Shown in pieces: positions 10,601 to 18,774 of a DNA stretch of 27,273 nt; the first letter of the stretch is position 1; every line of letters starts with the position of its first letter. A program made the translations under genes and the position numbers. Source of the stretch: Intoshia linei (lineage: Eukaryota > Orthonectida > Rhopaluridae); the NCBI GenBank assembly GCA_001642005.1, contig LWCA01000440.1, positions 1-27,273 on the forward strand. The letters run 5' to 3'. The notes under the pieces are model-generated. The model was not told the origin of the DNA, made no database searches, and saw only the letters and a list, made by a program, of their open reading frames with translations.

Positions 10601-11944
10601 TGAACGTCTACACATTTCCAATGTAGAAACATGGGTACAAATTTACATAATTCATTCCTTCGGAATTTTTTTTATTTTCTCTATTTTCAATTCTCTTTAA
10701 AGTAAAAAGTAATGTGATATGATGGTTCCACCTGAAAAAAGTTTGGGAACCACTTCTTTAAAGGATTGATAATAGTGAATAGTAGGATTTTTAAGTTAGA
10801 TTTTCAACGTGAATTTATTTTTTAAGTATAATAAAAATGTGCTCTCGGCAGAGCTAGGTCCTGTTTGTACGTAGTATGTAAATTTATTTTTTGGTAGTAT
10901 AAAAATGTTCCCTCGGTAGAACTAGGCTACGGGGATTGATAATAGTGAATAGTAGAATTTTTAAGTTAGATTTTCAACGTGAATTTTTTGATATCATAAA
11001 AATGGGCCCTCGGCAAAGCTAGGTGCTGTTTGTACGTTGTACATAACAGTCAACCTAGTGTATCTATAAAATGTATGTACTTTAGATATTTAATAGACAT
11101 TTTTTACGTTTTATAATATTAAATAATTGATCATTACAATAAATAATAAAAATTTGAAAAAAATCAGATTCAGCTGCCGGCGTACTATTTTGGAAGCACT
11201 ACATTAGAGTTTGCAACACGTTCCGACGCACGATTATGAGTCCGAAGATTAGATATTTGTTTTCAGATTATACAGCTACCGAATGATTGTAAACCATAAT
11301 TTTTAATTTGTAAACATTTTGAAAGTTTGTTCTTCAGACCGAAATGTTTGGATTGCGTTGCAAAAACTCTACTACATAATAACTATTTACTATAGAATAT
11401 ACTTTTCTTGTAATAAATCTATCGATGAGGTCACAGATTTAGCATAATTAACAATCGCACAAAAAAGCAATGCTAAAGTATCAAATTGTATCTAAATTAA
11501 TGTTATCATTTTTTTATATTTAACGATGGAATGGTAAAATTGATAATGTTGGCATTCAGTAAAATATTAACATTAGGGAATGTTATGAAAAAATTACAAT
11601 TTAGGCTTAAAAATTTAATAGTTTAGTCATTATATGGTACCGCGAGGATAACATAGTTATGACATAATTGGTAAGCCACACATTAACTGGTTAGTTCAAA
11701 TGCTGTATTTTGTTCAAATAAAATTTTCGGTTAATTTGACGACACTGTTTATGTGAAACATACATACAAAGTATATTATGTCCAAGGATTGATTAATAGA
11801 ATTAAAAAATAGTTTGATCCACTATTAATAATAATACTACTAATGATTTAGACAATTAACAAAAATAAAAACATCATATCGTGTTTTTCCAATAGATTTT
11901 TCAAATATAGCCAATTTAGAATTTTCAATAAATTTTTCTTGCAT
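7626..11944 (-). CDS. TRAPPC5: TRAPP complex subunit 5 (Bet3-family vesicle tether)
   Basis: TRAPPC5 (yeast Trs31) is a core subunit of TRAPP, the tether and Rab GEF acting in ER-Golgi traffic (family knowledge). Seven exons join with matching phases: 11944-11873, 11491-11403, 9603-9477, 9426-9369, 8360-8298, 8250-8183, 7727-7626. The product is 192 residues (human 188). Family landmarks appear in order: an N-terminal MQEKF start; TLALLFCAIVNY; HLIDVLVWREK; LWKSLF; DELTYYIFESKPF; NCAAYIGGIIEG; and TQWHNENSTVYIIKF near the end. Introns are 381, 1799, 50, 1008, 47 and 455 nt. The larger ones carry a hAT element, tandem repeats, a mariner MITE and a hAT MITE, none entering an exon. The protein is unusually diverged but open throughout, so I take it as functional. 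The exon 1 start rests on phase and resemblance to the family N-terminus. Confidence 0.88.
7744..7966. mobile_element. hAT-type MITE, family C, in TRAPPC5 intron 6
   Basis: It begins TAGTGGTTCTTAAACT and ends AGTTTAAGAAACACTG, inverted. The 8-bp flanks are TAATATAC (7736-7743) and CAATATAC (7967-7974), one mismatch. It starts only nine bases upstream (in transcript sense) of the last TRAPPC5 intron acceptor, so it sits right beside the branch-point region. Confidence 0.7.
8411..8614. mobile_element. MITE of unknown class with repeated TGTTCATAT motifs
   Basis: Terminal inverted repeats AGTCGATTCTGTTCTATATG ... CATATAAAACAGAATCGACT bound a 204-bp non-coding element. The motif TGTTCATAT or its complement recurs several times inside, like subterminal transposase-binding repeats. 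No target duplication was identified. It lies in TRAPPC5 intron 4. Confidence 0.6.
8640..8960 (-). repeat. Modular dispersed repeat, inverted copy
   Basis: Read on the minus strand it carries the GACCATGAAGCGTCAT, GTGTTAACTGGAT and AAATTCTAGGGCTGTTTTC blocks in the same order as the 870-1555 copy. It lies in TRAPPC5 intron 4. Confidence 0.65.
9014..9342. mobile_element. Tc1/mariner-type MITE in TRAPPC5 intron 4
   Basis: The 329-bp element has long inverted ends, CTGTCTTTTCTCGATTATAA ... TTATAATCGAGAAAAGACAG, each flanked by TA, the expected target duplication. A second internal pair of CTGCTT/CTCGATTAT repeats lies near 9255-9310. It ends 26 bases from the exon ending at 9369, within the 5' part of the intron. 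Confidence 0.8.
9844..10379. mobile_element. pogo/mariner-type MITE nested in the hAT element
   Basis: The ends CAGTAATCTCTCCAGAACTC and GGCGAGTTATAGAGAGAATATTG are imperfect inverted repeats, each flanked by TA. Internal CTCGCCA blocks are repeated near both ends. At 536 bp it is too short and too stop-ridden to encode a transposase. Confidence 0.75.
10395..10600 (-). repeat. Core part of the modular dispersed repeat, inverted
   Basis: On the minus strand it reads through GGAATAAGCTCTATCAGAGT and matches 870-1060 over most of its length (TTTTATTTTAATC, TTGATAATATATT, GAAATTTTGTATTTATATCA). Confidence 0.65.
10763..11060. repeat. Two tandem copies of a 170-bp unit ending in a hairpin
   Basis: GGATTGATAATAGTGAATAG starts at 10763 and again at 10933, each followed by TTTTTAAGTTAGATTTTCAA and a CTCGGCARAGCTAGG segment. 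The second copy ends in a 40-nt imperfect inverted repeat (11019-11058) also seen at 16666-16705. It lies in TRAPPC5 intron 2. Confidence 0.75.
11206..11370. mobile_element. hAT-like MITE, family E, beside TRAPPC5 exon 2
   Basis: The element begins AGAGTTTGCAACACGTTCCG and ends GGATTGCGTTGCAAAAACTCT (inverted). Flanks ACTACATT (11198-11205) and ACTACATA (11371-11378) are an 8-bp duplication with one change. The larger element at 24139-24623 has the same GAGTTTTGCAACACG end. Confidence 0.7.
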
Positions 11945-12400
11945 AGTTGATAAAATAAATAAAATTACATTTAATATACGTGACAACGTTTTTCATTATA
12001 TTTGATAATGAATCCACAAAAACTAGTTGAAATGAGTGTTGACAGTGCAGAACGAACCAAGCTCGAGGCGACCCAATAATGCAAAATAGGACCCACTATT
12101 TTTTCTCAAACGATGCGCACTGTGCATTGCGTAGTGTCATATAGCCGTTAGCCACCTATCCAAGGCTCTTGGCTAGACATTTTATATTCAAGAATATATT
12201 TTTATTAATTTACAATTTGGAAAAATGCGGCCCTATTTTATCAAAAATTCGTCGATGCAACCGAAGAGTGATCTCGAGGTACGGTACGTTCTGCACCGAG
12301 TGTTGGCCAATCAGATCAACGGTAAATGTGAAGCTGTACTCGCATTTTAAAAAATTAGAAAATGTGCAATACACCGAAAACTGATTAAAATTTTGTTTAG
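11945..12400. other. Divergent intergenic region between TRAPPC5 and NDUFA12
   Basis: About 450 bp separate the TRAPPC5 start codon from the first NDUFA12 exon I can propose. Most of it is the MITE at 12043-12298. The rest should hold the promoters of both divergent genes, and perhaps a missing NDUFA12 leader exon. No TATA box or initiator can be called with confidence. Confidence 0.4.
12043..12298. mobile_element. hAT-like MITE in the TRAPPC5-NDUFA12 interval
   Basis: The ends CAGTGCAGAACGAACCAAGC and CGAGGTACGGTACGTTCTGC-ACCG are inverted. Flanks AGTGTTGA (12035-12042) and AGTGTTGG (12299-12306) form an 8-bp duplication with one change. The element is more GC-rich than its surroundings and contains short open frames with no protein likeness. 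Confidence 0.7.
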
Positions 12401-13728
12401 ACTCTAAAAACAAGTCTGATGCAAATTTTGAGTTGACCGAAAGTTTACACAATGTTATAAGCTTATTTGATATGGATAATGGATTAAACTTGATGGATTT
12501 ATTTCTTAGAAAATCAAGTTATAAGTGATTGACTGCTAAAATTACATAATTTACTATTTTTAATACAAATGTAATGAGAAATTGAAATACAATTTGTACT
12601 TCACAATGCAATTTCACATTGTGAATCAATATATAAACAAGAAAAATAAAAAATAAACATCGTTTCAATCTTAAATAATATTGTTTTTATTTATGAATGT
12701 CGGTATACTACAAGTGGCTTAAATATTACATAAATACAATAAAAATTAATGGTGGAATAATAGGTTCAGCTAAAAAGATATTTTGGTAATTTTTGTTAAT
12801 ATTTTGATATGAAATACGAAGAAAATTTGAAAAAATACTTATCCAAATTTTTTATATTTTTATTTTTGAAATGATTTGAAACAAAAAATTTCATTTTTTC
12901 ATTTAAAAAAGAAAGGGGAATTTGTGGTTTTGACCATGAAAATGCAATTTTCTGTCATTCAAATTTATTTTAAATTCTGTAATTTAAAAATTGAACCAGA
13001 ATTTATGTTTTTTTTATGTATTTTTTTATTTAAAAAAGAAAGGAGTAATTTGTGGTTTTGACCATGAAAATGCACTGTGATTTCTGTGATTTAAATTTAT
13101 CTTAGATTTTGTAACTTAAAAATTTACTCAAAATTTGTGTTTTTTTTTATTTTTTTTTTCATTATAAAAAAAAGGAGTAATTTGGGGTTTTGACATTAAG
13201 ATGCAAATTGCTATTATTTAAATTTTTTTTATTCTGCAAAAACTGGTATATATTATACTACCTTTAACGTATTTTCTTTATGAACAATCAAATTTAGGAA
13301 TGATACTTTGAAACATGGAAAATGTGTCGGAGAGGACCAATTTGGAAACAAATATTTCTATAATCCTAATTATTTTGTTGGTACACCATTTATACGTAAA
13401 TAGATAAATATTTTTAAAATCCAAGGTCGCAGTAGATGGATAGAGTATTCAAACAAAACGGGTTGGGATTATAATGCAAGTGAAATACCTCCAATGTGGT
13501 AATATTCAAAAAATTTGTTTTTGTATATGTACCTACTACTAAATATAATCTAGGCATGCTTGGATTCATTATCAAACGGATAGTATTCCAAACACAAAAG
13601 AAATTTTAAAAAACCGAAAACCTTGGATGACTGAACACACTGAAAATAAAACTGGAACTATTGATAATTTTTTACCTTACATAACCAGCAAAGATAAAAT
13701 ACAAGAATGGAAAGAAATAAAAAAATGA
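12401..13728 (+). CDS. NDUFA12: NADH dehydrogenase 1 alpha subcomplex subunit 12 (complex I)
   Basis: NDUFA12 (B17.2) is an accessory subunit on the matrix arm of mitochondrial complex I (family knowledge). Three exons are firm: 13298-13380, 13426-13498 and 13554-13728 (TGA at 13726). They encode the family signature in order: GKCVGEDQFGNKYFY; then FVGRSRWIEY; WDYNASEIPPMWHAWIHYQT; and TGTIDNFLPYITSKDKIQEW at the C-terminus. The introns are 45 and 55 nt, and the first contains an in-frame stop, so splicing is required. An upstream exon at 12401-12524 joins in the right phase (donor GTGATT) and ends LRKSSYK, which fits the family segment just before the signature. Its start codon is unclear: the only in-frame ATGs are at 12472 and 12493, so a further leader exon is likely. 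AATAAA follows at 13746. The gene is convergent with the EF-hand gene, 36 bp apart. Confidence 0.85.
12880..13215 (+). repeat. Three tandem modules (about 130 bp) in NDUFA12 intron
   Basis: The motif AATTTGTGGTTTTGACCATG recurs with GGTTTT at 12926, 13053 and 13186, so the period is 127-133 bp. Each unit is preceded by an AAAAAAGAAAGG-like run. These are the same modules that make up the dispersed repeat. The open frames here are low-complexity by-products. Confidence 0.7.
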
Positions 13729-13742
13729 TGAAATTGAAAACA

Positions 13743-13755
13743 TTTAATAAATAAA
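13743..13755. terminator. Overlapping convergent poly(A) signals
   Basis: Plus-strand AATAAA at 13746-13751 and 13750-13755 serves NDUFA12. TTTAAT at 13743-13748 is ATTAAA on the minus strand, just past the EF-hand stop at 13765, so the two genes may share one 3'-end region. Confidence 0.45.
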
Positions 13756-13764
13756 TAATTATAT

Positions 13765-16700
13765 TTATAATTTTTGAATTTCAATTCTTTTTTCAATCTC
13801 CTTGCAAAACTGTATATAATTTATTTCGTCTCCCATTCGATGTGATGACGTAAACATTTCTGATAATAAAGACCATTCATACTCATTTTGAACAAATTTT
13901 GCGATATCTAGAACCCCTAAAATTCGTCTAAATTGATTTTTAGTAACGTATCCATTATTAACAATATCGTAATCCTTAAAAAAATGACTAATTTCGATTT
14001 GACCAAGTTTGACAAATTTTGCAATTTTTAAAAGTACACAATCAGTTTTTTCTATGGCTAAAAAGTTTGTATTTTCAACACTATTCATAACAATTTCCGA
14101 ATCTGAAAACGTCTGAGGTTTAAGATTGAACCGTGGACTCTTTTCCAAATTTTTTTGAGTGAAAGCTGAATTAATGTCATTATAAAACTGAACAATGTTT
14201 ACATATGTTAATTCCTTGTTTTTTGTTTCTTTAATTTTATCACTTTTGTAAATTTTAATTAATTCATCAAATTCATTATTCGACAATTCTATGCCTTGCA
14301 TTGATAATATTCTTCGAAATTGTGAGGCCGAAATATGCCCATGGTGCAACGGATCAAAGTCATTATCCCATTCTGTTATTCTCAAAGATTTATGATAGAC
14401 AATTTGACGAATTTTTTTGATGGCGTTTGTAGTTACATTCTGTTTTTCTAGTGATGAATTTTCAATTTTTGGTTTTGATGTAATGGGTTCACAATTTATC
14501 ATATCTGGATAGTTTGTTTCCATATACGTTTTAAAATCGTTTAGAAAAGTTTTGTAACTAATTTTTCCTTTATATGTGCAATACTTGAGAACATCTTTTA
14601 ATATTCCCGGAATAACTGTATGGGGTTTTCTTGCTTCCAAATTTATTGTTTCGTTTGTTATCAATTCTCCTTTTGTCGGTAATTCTGCACTGTAAATTAG
14701 AAATGAATTTATATTAAAATTAATGTTTTTTAGACCTCTCAAGAAATTGTTTAATGTAACGTAGCCAGAATTATGACTGTCAAACTGAGTAAATGTATCC
14801 TTTATGTCCATTGTATTTGTAGGGTTCATTAGACTGCACAAATTTTCAAATAATTGCGAGTATTCGGTTCCAAAATCTTTTGCTTTTAATTTTCCCATTC
14901 TATTTCCATTGTTGTCTAAATAAAATTGGATATCATCACTGATTCTATCGGTAGGATTCTTGTTAATGTCTGGCTTTGATATTATGTATTCCACGTCATT
15001 TTTAAACAAATTCCAGTTTACCATGTACAATTCATTTTTACCTGATTTAAACAGGTTCTTTTTAATTTGATAAAAATTTGCCAAAAAATCTAAATCTTTT
15101 TGGGGTATTGGAGATTTACCCAATGTACTAAATCCAATATTGCTCAGAATTCTTTTGAATTGTTGTTTTGTTATCATACCTCGACGTAATGGGTCAAAGT
15201 ATAATGGTTCTTCTTCGATTCTGATACGATATCTTAACATGTGATCTCTTATTTTCTTTAATAAGTATTTGCATTTTTGTACATCTTGTGCGTCAAATGG
15301 AATCAAGCTTTCCTCGTTTTCGTTTTCATTGTTAATTTTTTTTAATGATTCATAATCTGTCGGTAGGATATACTTTTCCTTCTCACGTTTGTTTCCATCT
15401 TTTTCAATCTAAATTTATGTTACTTGTGTTATTATAATAATTATAATTATTATCATGAAAATTAATGAATTATGTATTTTTATGTTTTTTAAGTAAATGT
15501 TTCAAACGTTTAATCGTGATTTTTGGAATTATTGTAAAACGGTGTAATTGGGAAGTGTTTTAAAACGGAAAGTTTATAAAAATTATTATTTTGATAAGAT
15601 TTTTTATAAAAACCGTTTTAAATTTTTAAAATTTATTTATTTGCGTATTTGTTCCAGTTTATTTAACCCTTTCACTGTCTGATGCAATTTTATGTACCAT
15701 CACCACACGTCTGGAATTCATGTTTTAATTTAAACTTTTATTATTTTTAAATTACTTATGAGAAAATGTATGAAAATAAAAGAATAACGTTTTTCAAAAT
15801 TATGTTGTGTATATCATAGAATACACAGACGTGCCAAGTGAAATTGCTGTGTATAGTATAGAATACACAGACAGTGAAAGAGTTAAGACAGTAAGGAGAG
15901 TCGAGTTTTACAAATTTCATATCCTTATAAAAGTTTTTTCAGAGTGATTTTTTATCCCAAATTTCAATTTCAGGAATTGAATCGTTCAAGGTTAAAAACC
16001 CCAATTGTCAGTTACGGAGACCCTTGCATATGAGTGGATCTGGTTGTTACTTGTATTTAGTATATTTATATATATTTATTTTTAAATTCTAACCCGTCCT
16101 AGAATTATAAAAAATACACATTCTAATAAAACGTTTTAAATTCATCAATATTATGAAAATTTTCATCTTCAAAATCTTATATCTTCACGGCCAAAACCTC
16201 AAATTACCCTTTTTTTTAAAAATGAAAAAAGTCCTAAAATTTTATATAACATAAATTCTTGCATAGTATTTTAAATCATAAACATTATCATAACTTGTAA
16301 CCTCATAAAAGTGAAATTTCACAAACAATTCCCAGATTACTTTTTTTTTAAAAAATTAAAATATTCCCAGAATTTTAAATAAATTACAGCTAATAGAGTT
16401 ATATCAAATTAAGACATAAAAAAAATTTCAATCTGACAAAGTAAAGCGTTCACGATCAAAAAAGCATTTTAGTATTCATTTTTTTCACCGGGAATGCGTA
16501 GATTTCTGGAGTTGAAATTTTGTATTTATATCAATGGAATAAGCTCTATCAAAATAATTTTTTTTTTAATTTTGGTACCGTTAATTTTGGTAAAAGTGAA
16601 TATAAACATGTTTAATAATTGTGAGATAATTATCTAAGATTAGAAAATTTGACCCTTGGGCAGAGCTAGCTACTGTTTGTACAAAGTACATAACTGTCAA

Positions 16701-18196
16701 GCTAGTCTAATAATAAATTAAACTTTGCAAATTCACCTCATAACTAATCAATTTACAAAAAAGTAAATAATCCACAAAGTTTGAATCTTTGCTAAAGTAT
16801 GAAACCAAATTATCGTAATCATGAGGTTGAAATTGATAAGTTTTAGAAAAAGTCATATCTAGCGCAGACACAAATTTATTGATTAAAATTTTTCCATGTC
16901 CATGTTTATCATAATCTTTGAAAAATTCAATAGGTCTGATACCATAAATGTGTGATATTTTTTTTAGTCTAATAAATAATTTTTCACATTGAACTTTGAA
17001 ATTATCCGAATTTTTCTCTTCTTCTCGTAGAACCTTAATTTCTTGTAATTTTCTAATTTGATGGATTTTTTTGTCTTTATGTTTCAATAAATTTTCATTA
17101 TTTTTACTAATATTCATAAATAATAATAAATCATTATGTAGATTCATGTAATTGACCGTTTCACTTTTAGTTTCATCTTCATATGTGTCAATTATCAAAA
17201 GTTTTTCTAACGTGGAAAGTTTATTATAATATAAACAAGCCCTAGAAAATTGCCATTTTGTAATTGTGCCCATATTATATTGGTCAAAATCCTTACATTC
17301 ATCTCTCAATGTAATTTCAAATGTATTATAATGTAATGCCATTTTTTTTAAACAATGATTCAAGTCATTTCTTTTATTAACAATTTCACTGTTCAAATCA
17401 TCTTTTAAATTGAAATTCTTTTCGATCGTAGAGAATTTGAAACTTTTATTTTCAATTATATTGGATATTGAGTCAATATCTAATGAAAATTTTTTATAAC
17501 AAATTCTACGTTCAAATCCACTTAAGAATCCATAATTAGTAAATATTAATTGTTTTGTTTCATGTGTATACAATTTTTGTGTCAATTGCCACAAAACTCT
17601 GTAAAATTGTGTTTCTGTTATAGAGTTTTTATTCGTCATGTCAAAATCGGCAAAATAATCTACCATACGTATACTTCGAGTGTAAATACATTTCGCAATG
17701 TTGTACATTAGAGATTCAAATGGTTTTTTTTTATCGACATCATCTTTAACATTAAATTTTTCTTGCATGGCTACTTTCGCCATATTGCTGACATTGTTGA
17801 TTTCTTTTTTGTTATTTAAACTCTTTGATACCATTTCATTTTTAACGCAAAAATCGTTGACGTTTTCAGTTTTGTTTATATTAATTTTCTTACTTGAATT
17901 ATCTAGATTTAAGATTGGATAATTTTCATTTCGATTTTTTTCATAATCATGTTCAGTTTCATTTTTAATTGAATCTCGCGTTTCATTTGCTAAATCAAAA
18001 TTTGACTCGTTTTCAAAGTGAACGTGTTTTTCTTGATCCAGGTTTACAGACTTTGATTTCAATGAATTCATAGATTTGCTTTTTTTTGGTAATTTTGAAT
18101 TAACCTATATATAAATATATTTACGATATATGGTTTGTTTTCATTGTTTTCTATTGGTTTCAGCTGTTGTTGTAATTGTTTAACATGAATGTACAT
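13765..18196 (-). CDS. Large EF-hand-repeat protein with degenerate loops
   Basis: Exon 16737-18104 joins exon 13765-15408 across a 1328-nt intron in phase 0 (GAG|GTGAAT...TTTAG|ATT). From the ATG at 18071 the protein has 992 residues. A 5' exon at 18125-18196 would add 35 residues but needs a 20-nt intron, so it is doubtful. The first 120 residues are acidic, lysine/asparagine-rich and probably disordered. EF-hand loops follow near residues 144, 263, 388, 517, 655, 797 and 926, each shaped DxxxxGxI/VxxxQF (DPLHHGHISASQ, DIVNNGYVTKNQ; the first loop has N for G). Position 12, normally Glu, is Gln, Asn or Lys in all seven, so calcium binding is doubtful. Tandem EF-hand proteins of this kind occur in cilia and sperm tails (EFCAB6-like); I infer a structural role there, weakly. 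Frames are intact. Confidence 0.75.
15667..15882. mobile_element. piggyBac-type MITE in the EF-hand gene intron
   Basis: CCCTTTCACTGTCTG ... CAGACAGTGAAAGAG is flanked on both sides by TTAA (15663-15666 and 15883-15886), the piggyBac target. Inside, TGTGTATATCATAGAATACA and TGTGTATAGTATAGAATACA are a direct subterminal repeat next to CAGAC. It is 216 bp and non-coding. Confidence 0.85.
16110..16585. repeat. Rearranged copy of the modular dispersed repeat
   Basis: The module half (16157-16475) is inverted, reading GATCGTGAACGC on the minus strand. The core half (16490-16560, GGGAATGCGTAGATTTCTGG) is in plus orientation. In the 870-1555 copy both halves face the same way. Confidence 0.7.
16666..16705. 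repeat. 40-nt imperfect hairpin, dispersed copy
   Basis: CTAGCTACTGTTTGTAC, loop AAA, then GTACATAACTGTCAAGCTAG form an imperfect inverted repeat. It lies 31 bases inside the EF-hand intron from its donor. The same structure is at 11019-11058, with degraded relatives near 8975 and 18662. Confidence 0.65.
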
Positions 18197-18774
18197 TATT
18201 GTCAATAATTCCAAAAATTAAACATGAGTTTAAAACTGCGTACTGTAAAATTTAAAATTTGTCAAAATTTCTATATTTTATAATTACTACACAATTATAA
18301 TTACCACACAATGCATGTGTAGTACACATGCAATAGATAACACACACTGGTCTGTCATTAGAAAAATAACTGGCTTTTATCTTTTCTATCACAGATTTCA
18401 TAAACTGTAGAATTTTTTCGCCATTTTCTGGGAATTTTGTCAGTGATTTTTCCCCCGGTCACAATCATTAATTTTTATGAAAAAGCTAACAATGGGTTAT
18501 ACTGCCCCCAGATTCAATTAGGTATTTACAATTTTATTTTAATTTATTCTCAGTCATTTCATTTACGATAAATTTTTAGGCTTACAACTATAATCGTATT
18601 GTTTTTATATTTTATTTTTGAATTACTTTGTTAAAAATTTAAAACGTCAGGTCTCAGGATATCTAGCTACTTTTTGTACGAAATTCAAAACAGTCAAGCA
18701 AGTAAAAAATGAACTTTAATATATAATAGAAAAATAATGTACAATTATTGTATTTCAATAAATAATAAATAATC
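18197..18774. other. Interval between two minus-strand genes
   Basis: No exon recognised. It contains a short perfect inverted repeat TGCATGTG-TAGTA-CACATGCA (18312-18332) and a degraded copy of the hairpin near 18662-18703. TTTAAT at 18715 is ATTAAA on the minus strand and may be the poly(A) signal of the upstream gene ending at 18775. Confidence 0.4.

Larger units (their letters stand above)
9760..10755. mobile_element. hAT-type element, family D, with nested insertions
   Basis: The left end is CAGTGGCCACCAAACTTTTT; the right end reads AAAAAAGTTTGGGAACCACTT, its inverted partner. Flanks CTTTAGAT and CTTTAAAG are a decayed 8-bp duplication. A pogo/mariner MITE (9844-10379) and a piece of the modular repeat (10395-10600, inverted) interrupt it. 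No transposase frame remains. It lies in TRAPPC5 intron 2. Confidence 0.6.

Noticed and set aside
11521-11560. Alternative first exon for TRAPPC5 (minus strand, MPTLSILPFH)
   Set aside because: Its donor is phase 1 while exon 2 needs phase 0. The exon at 11944-11873 fits both phase and family N-terminus.
12008-12320. A possible coding exon split by the MITE (MNPQKLVEMS before, CCAATCAGATCAACG|GTAAAT after)
   Set aside because: Its phase would not join the next proposed NDUFA12 exon without a stop, and the frame is short; it is more likely promoter sequence.
12169-12452. Overlapping open frames on both strands (71 and 80 codons)
   Set aside because: They lie largely within the MITE at 12043-12298 and have no protein likeness.
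12876-13061. 61-codon plus-strand frame rich in K and F
   Set aside because: It runs through the tandem 130-bp modules in an NDUFA12 intron.
17698-17922. 74-codon plus-strand frame
   Set aside because: Antisense shadow of the EF-hand gene.
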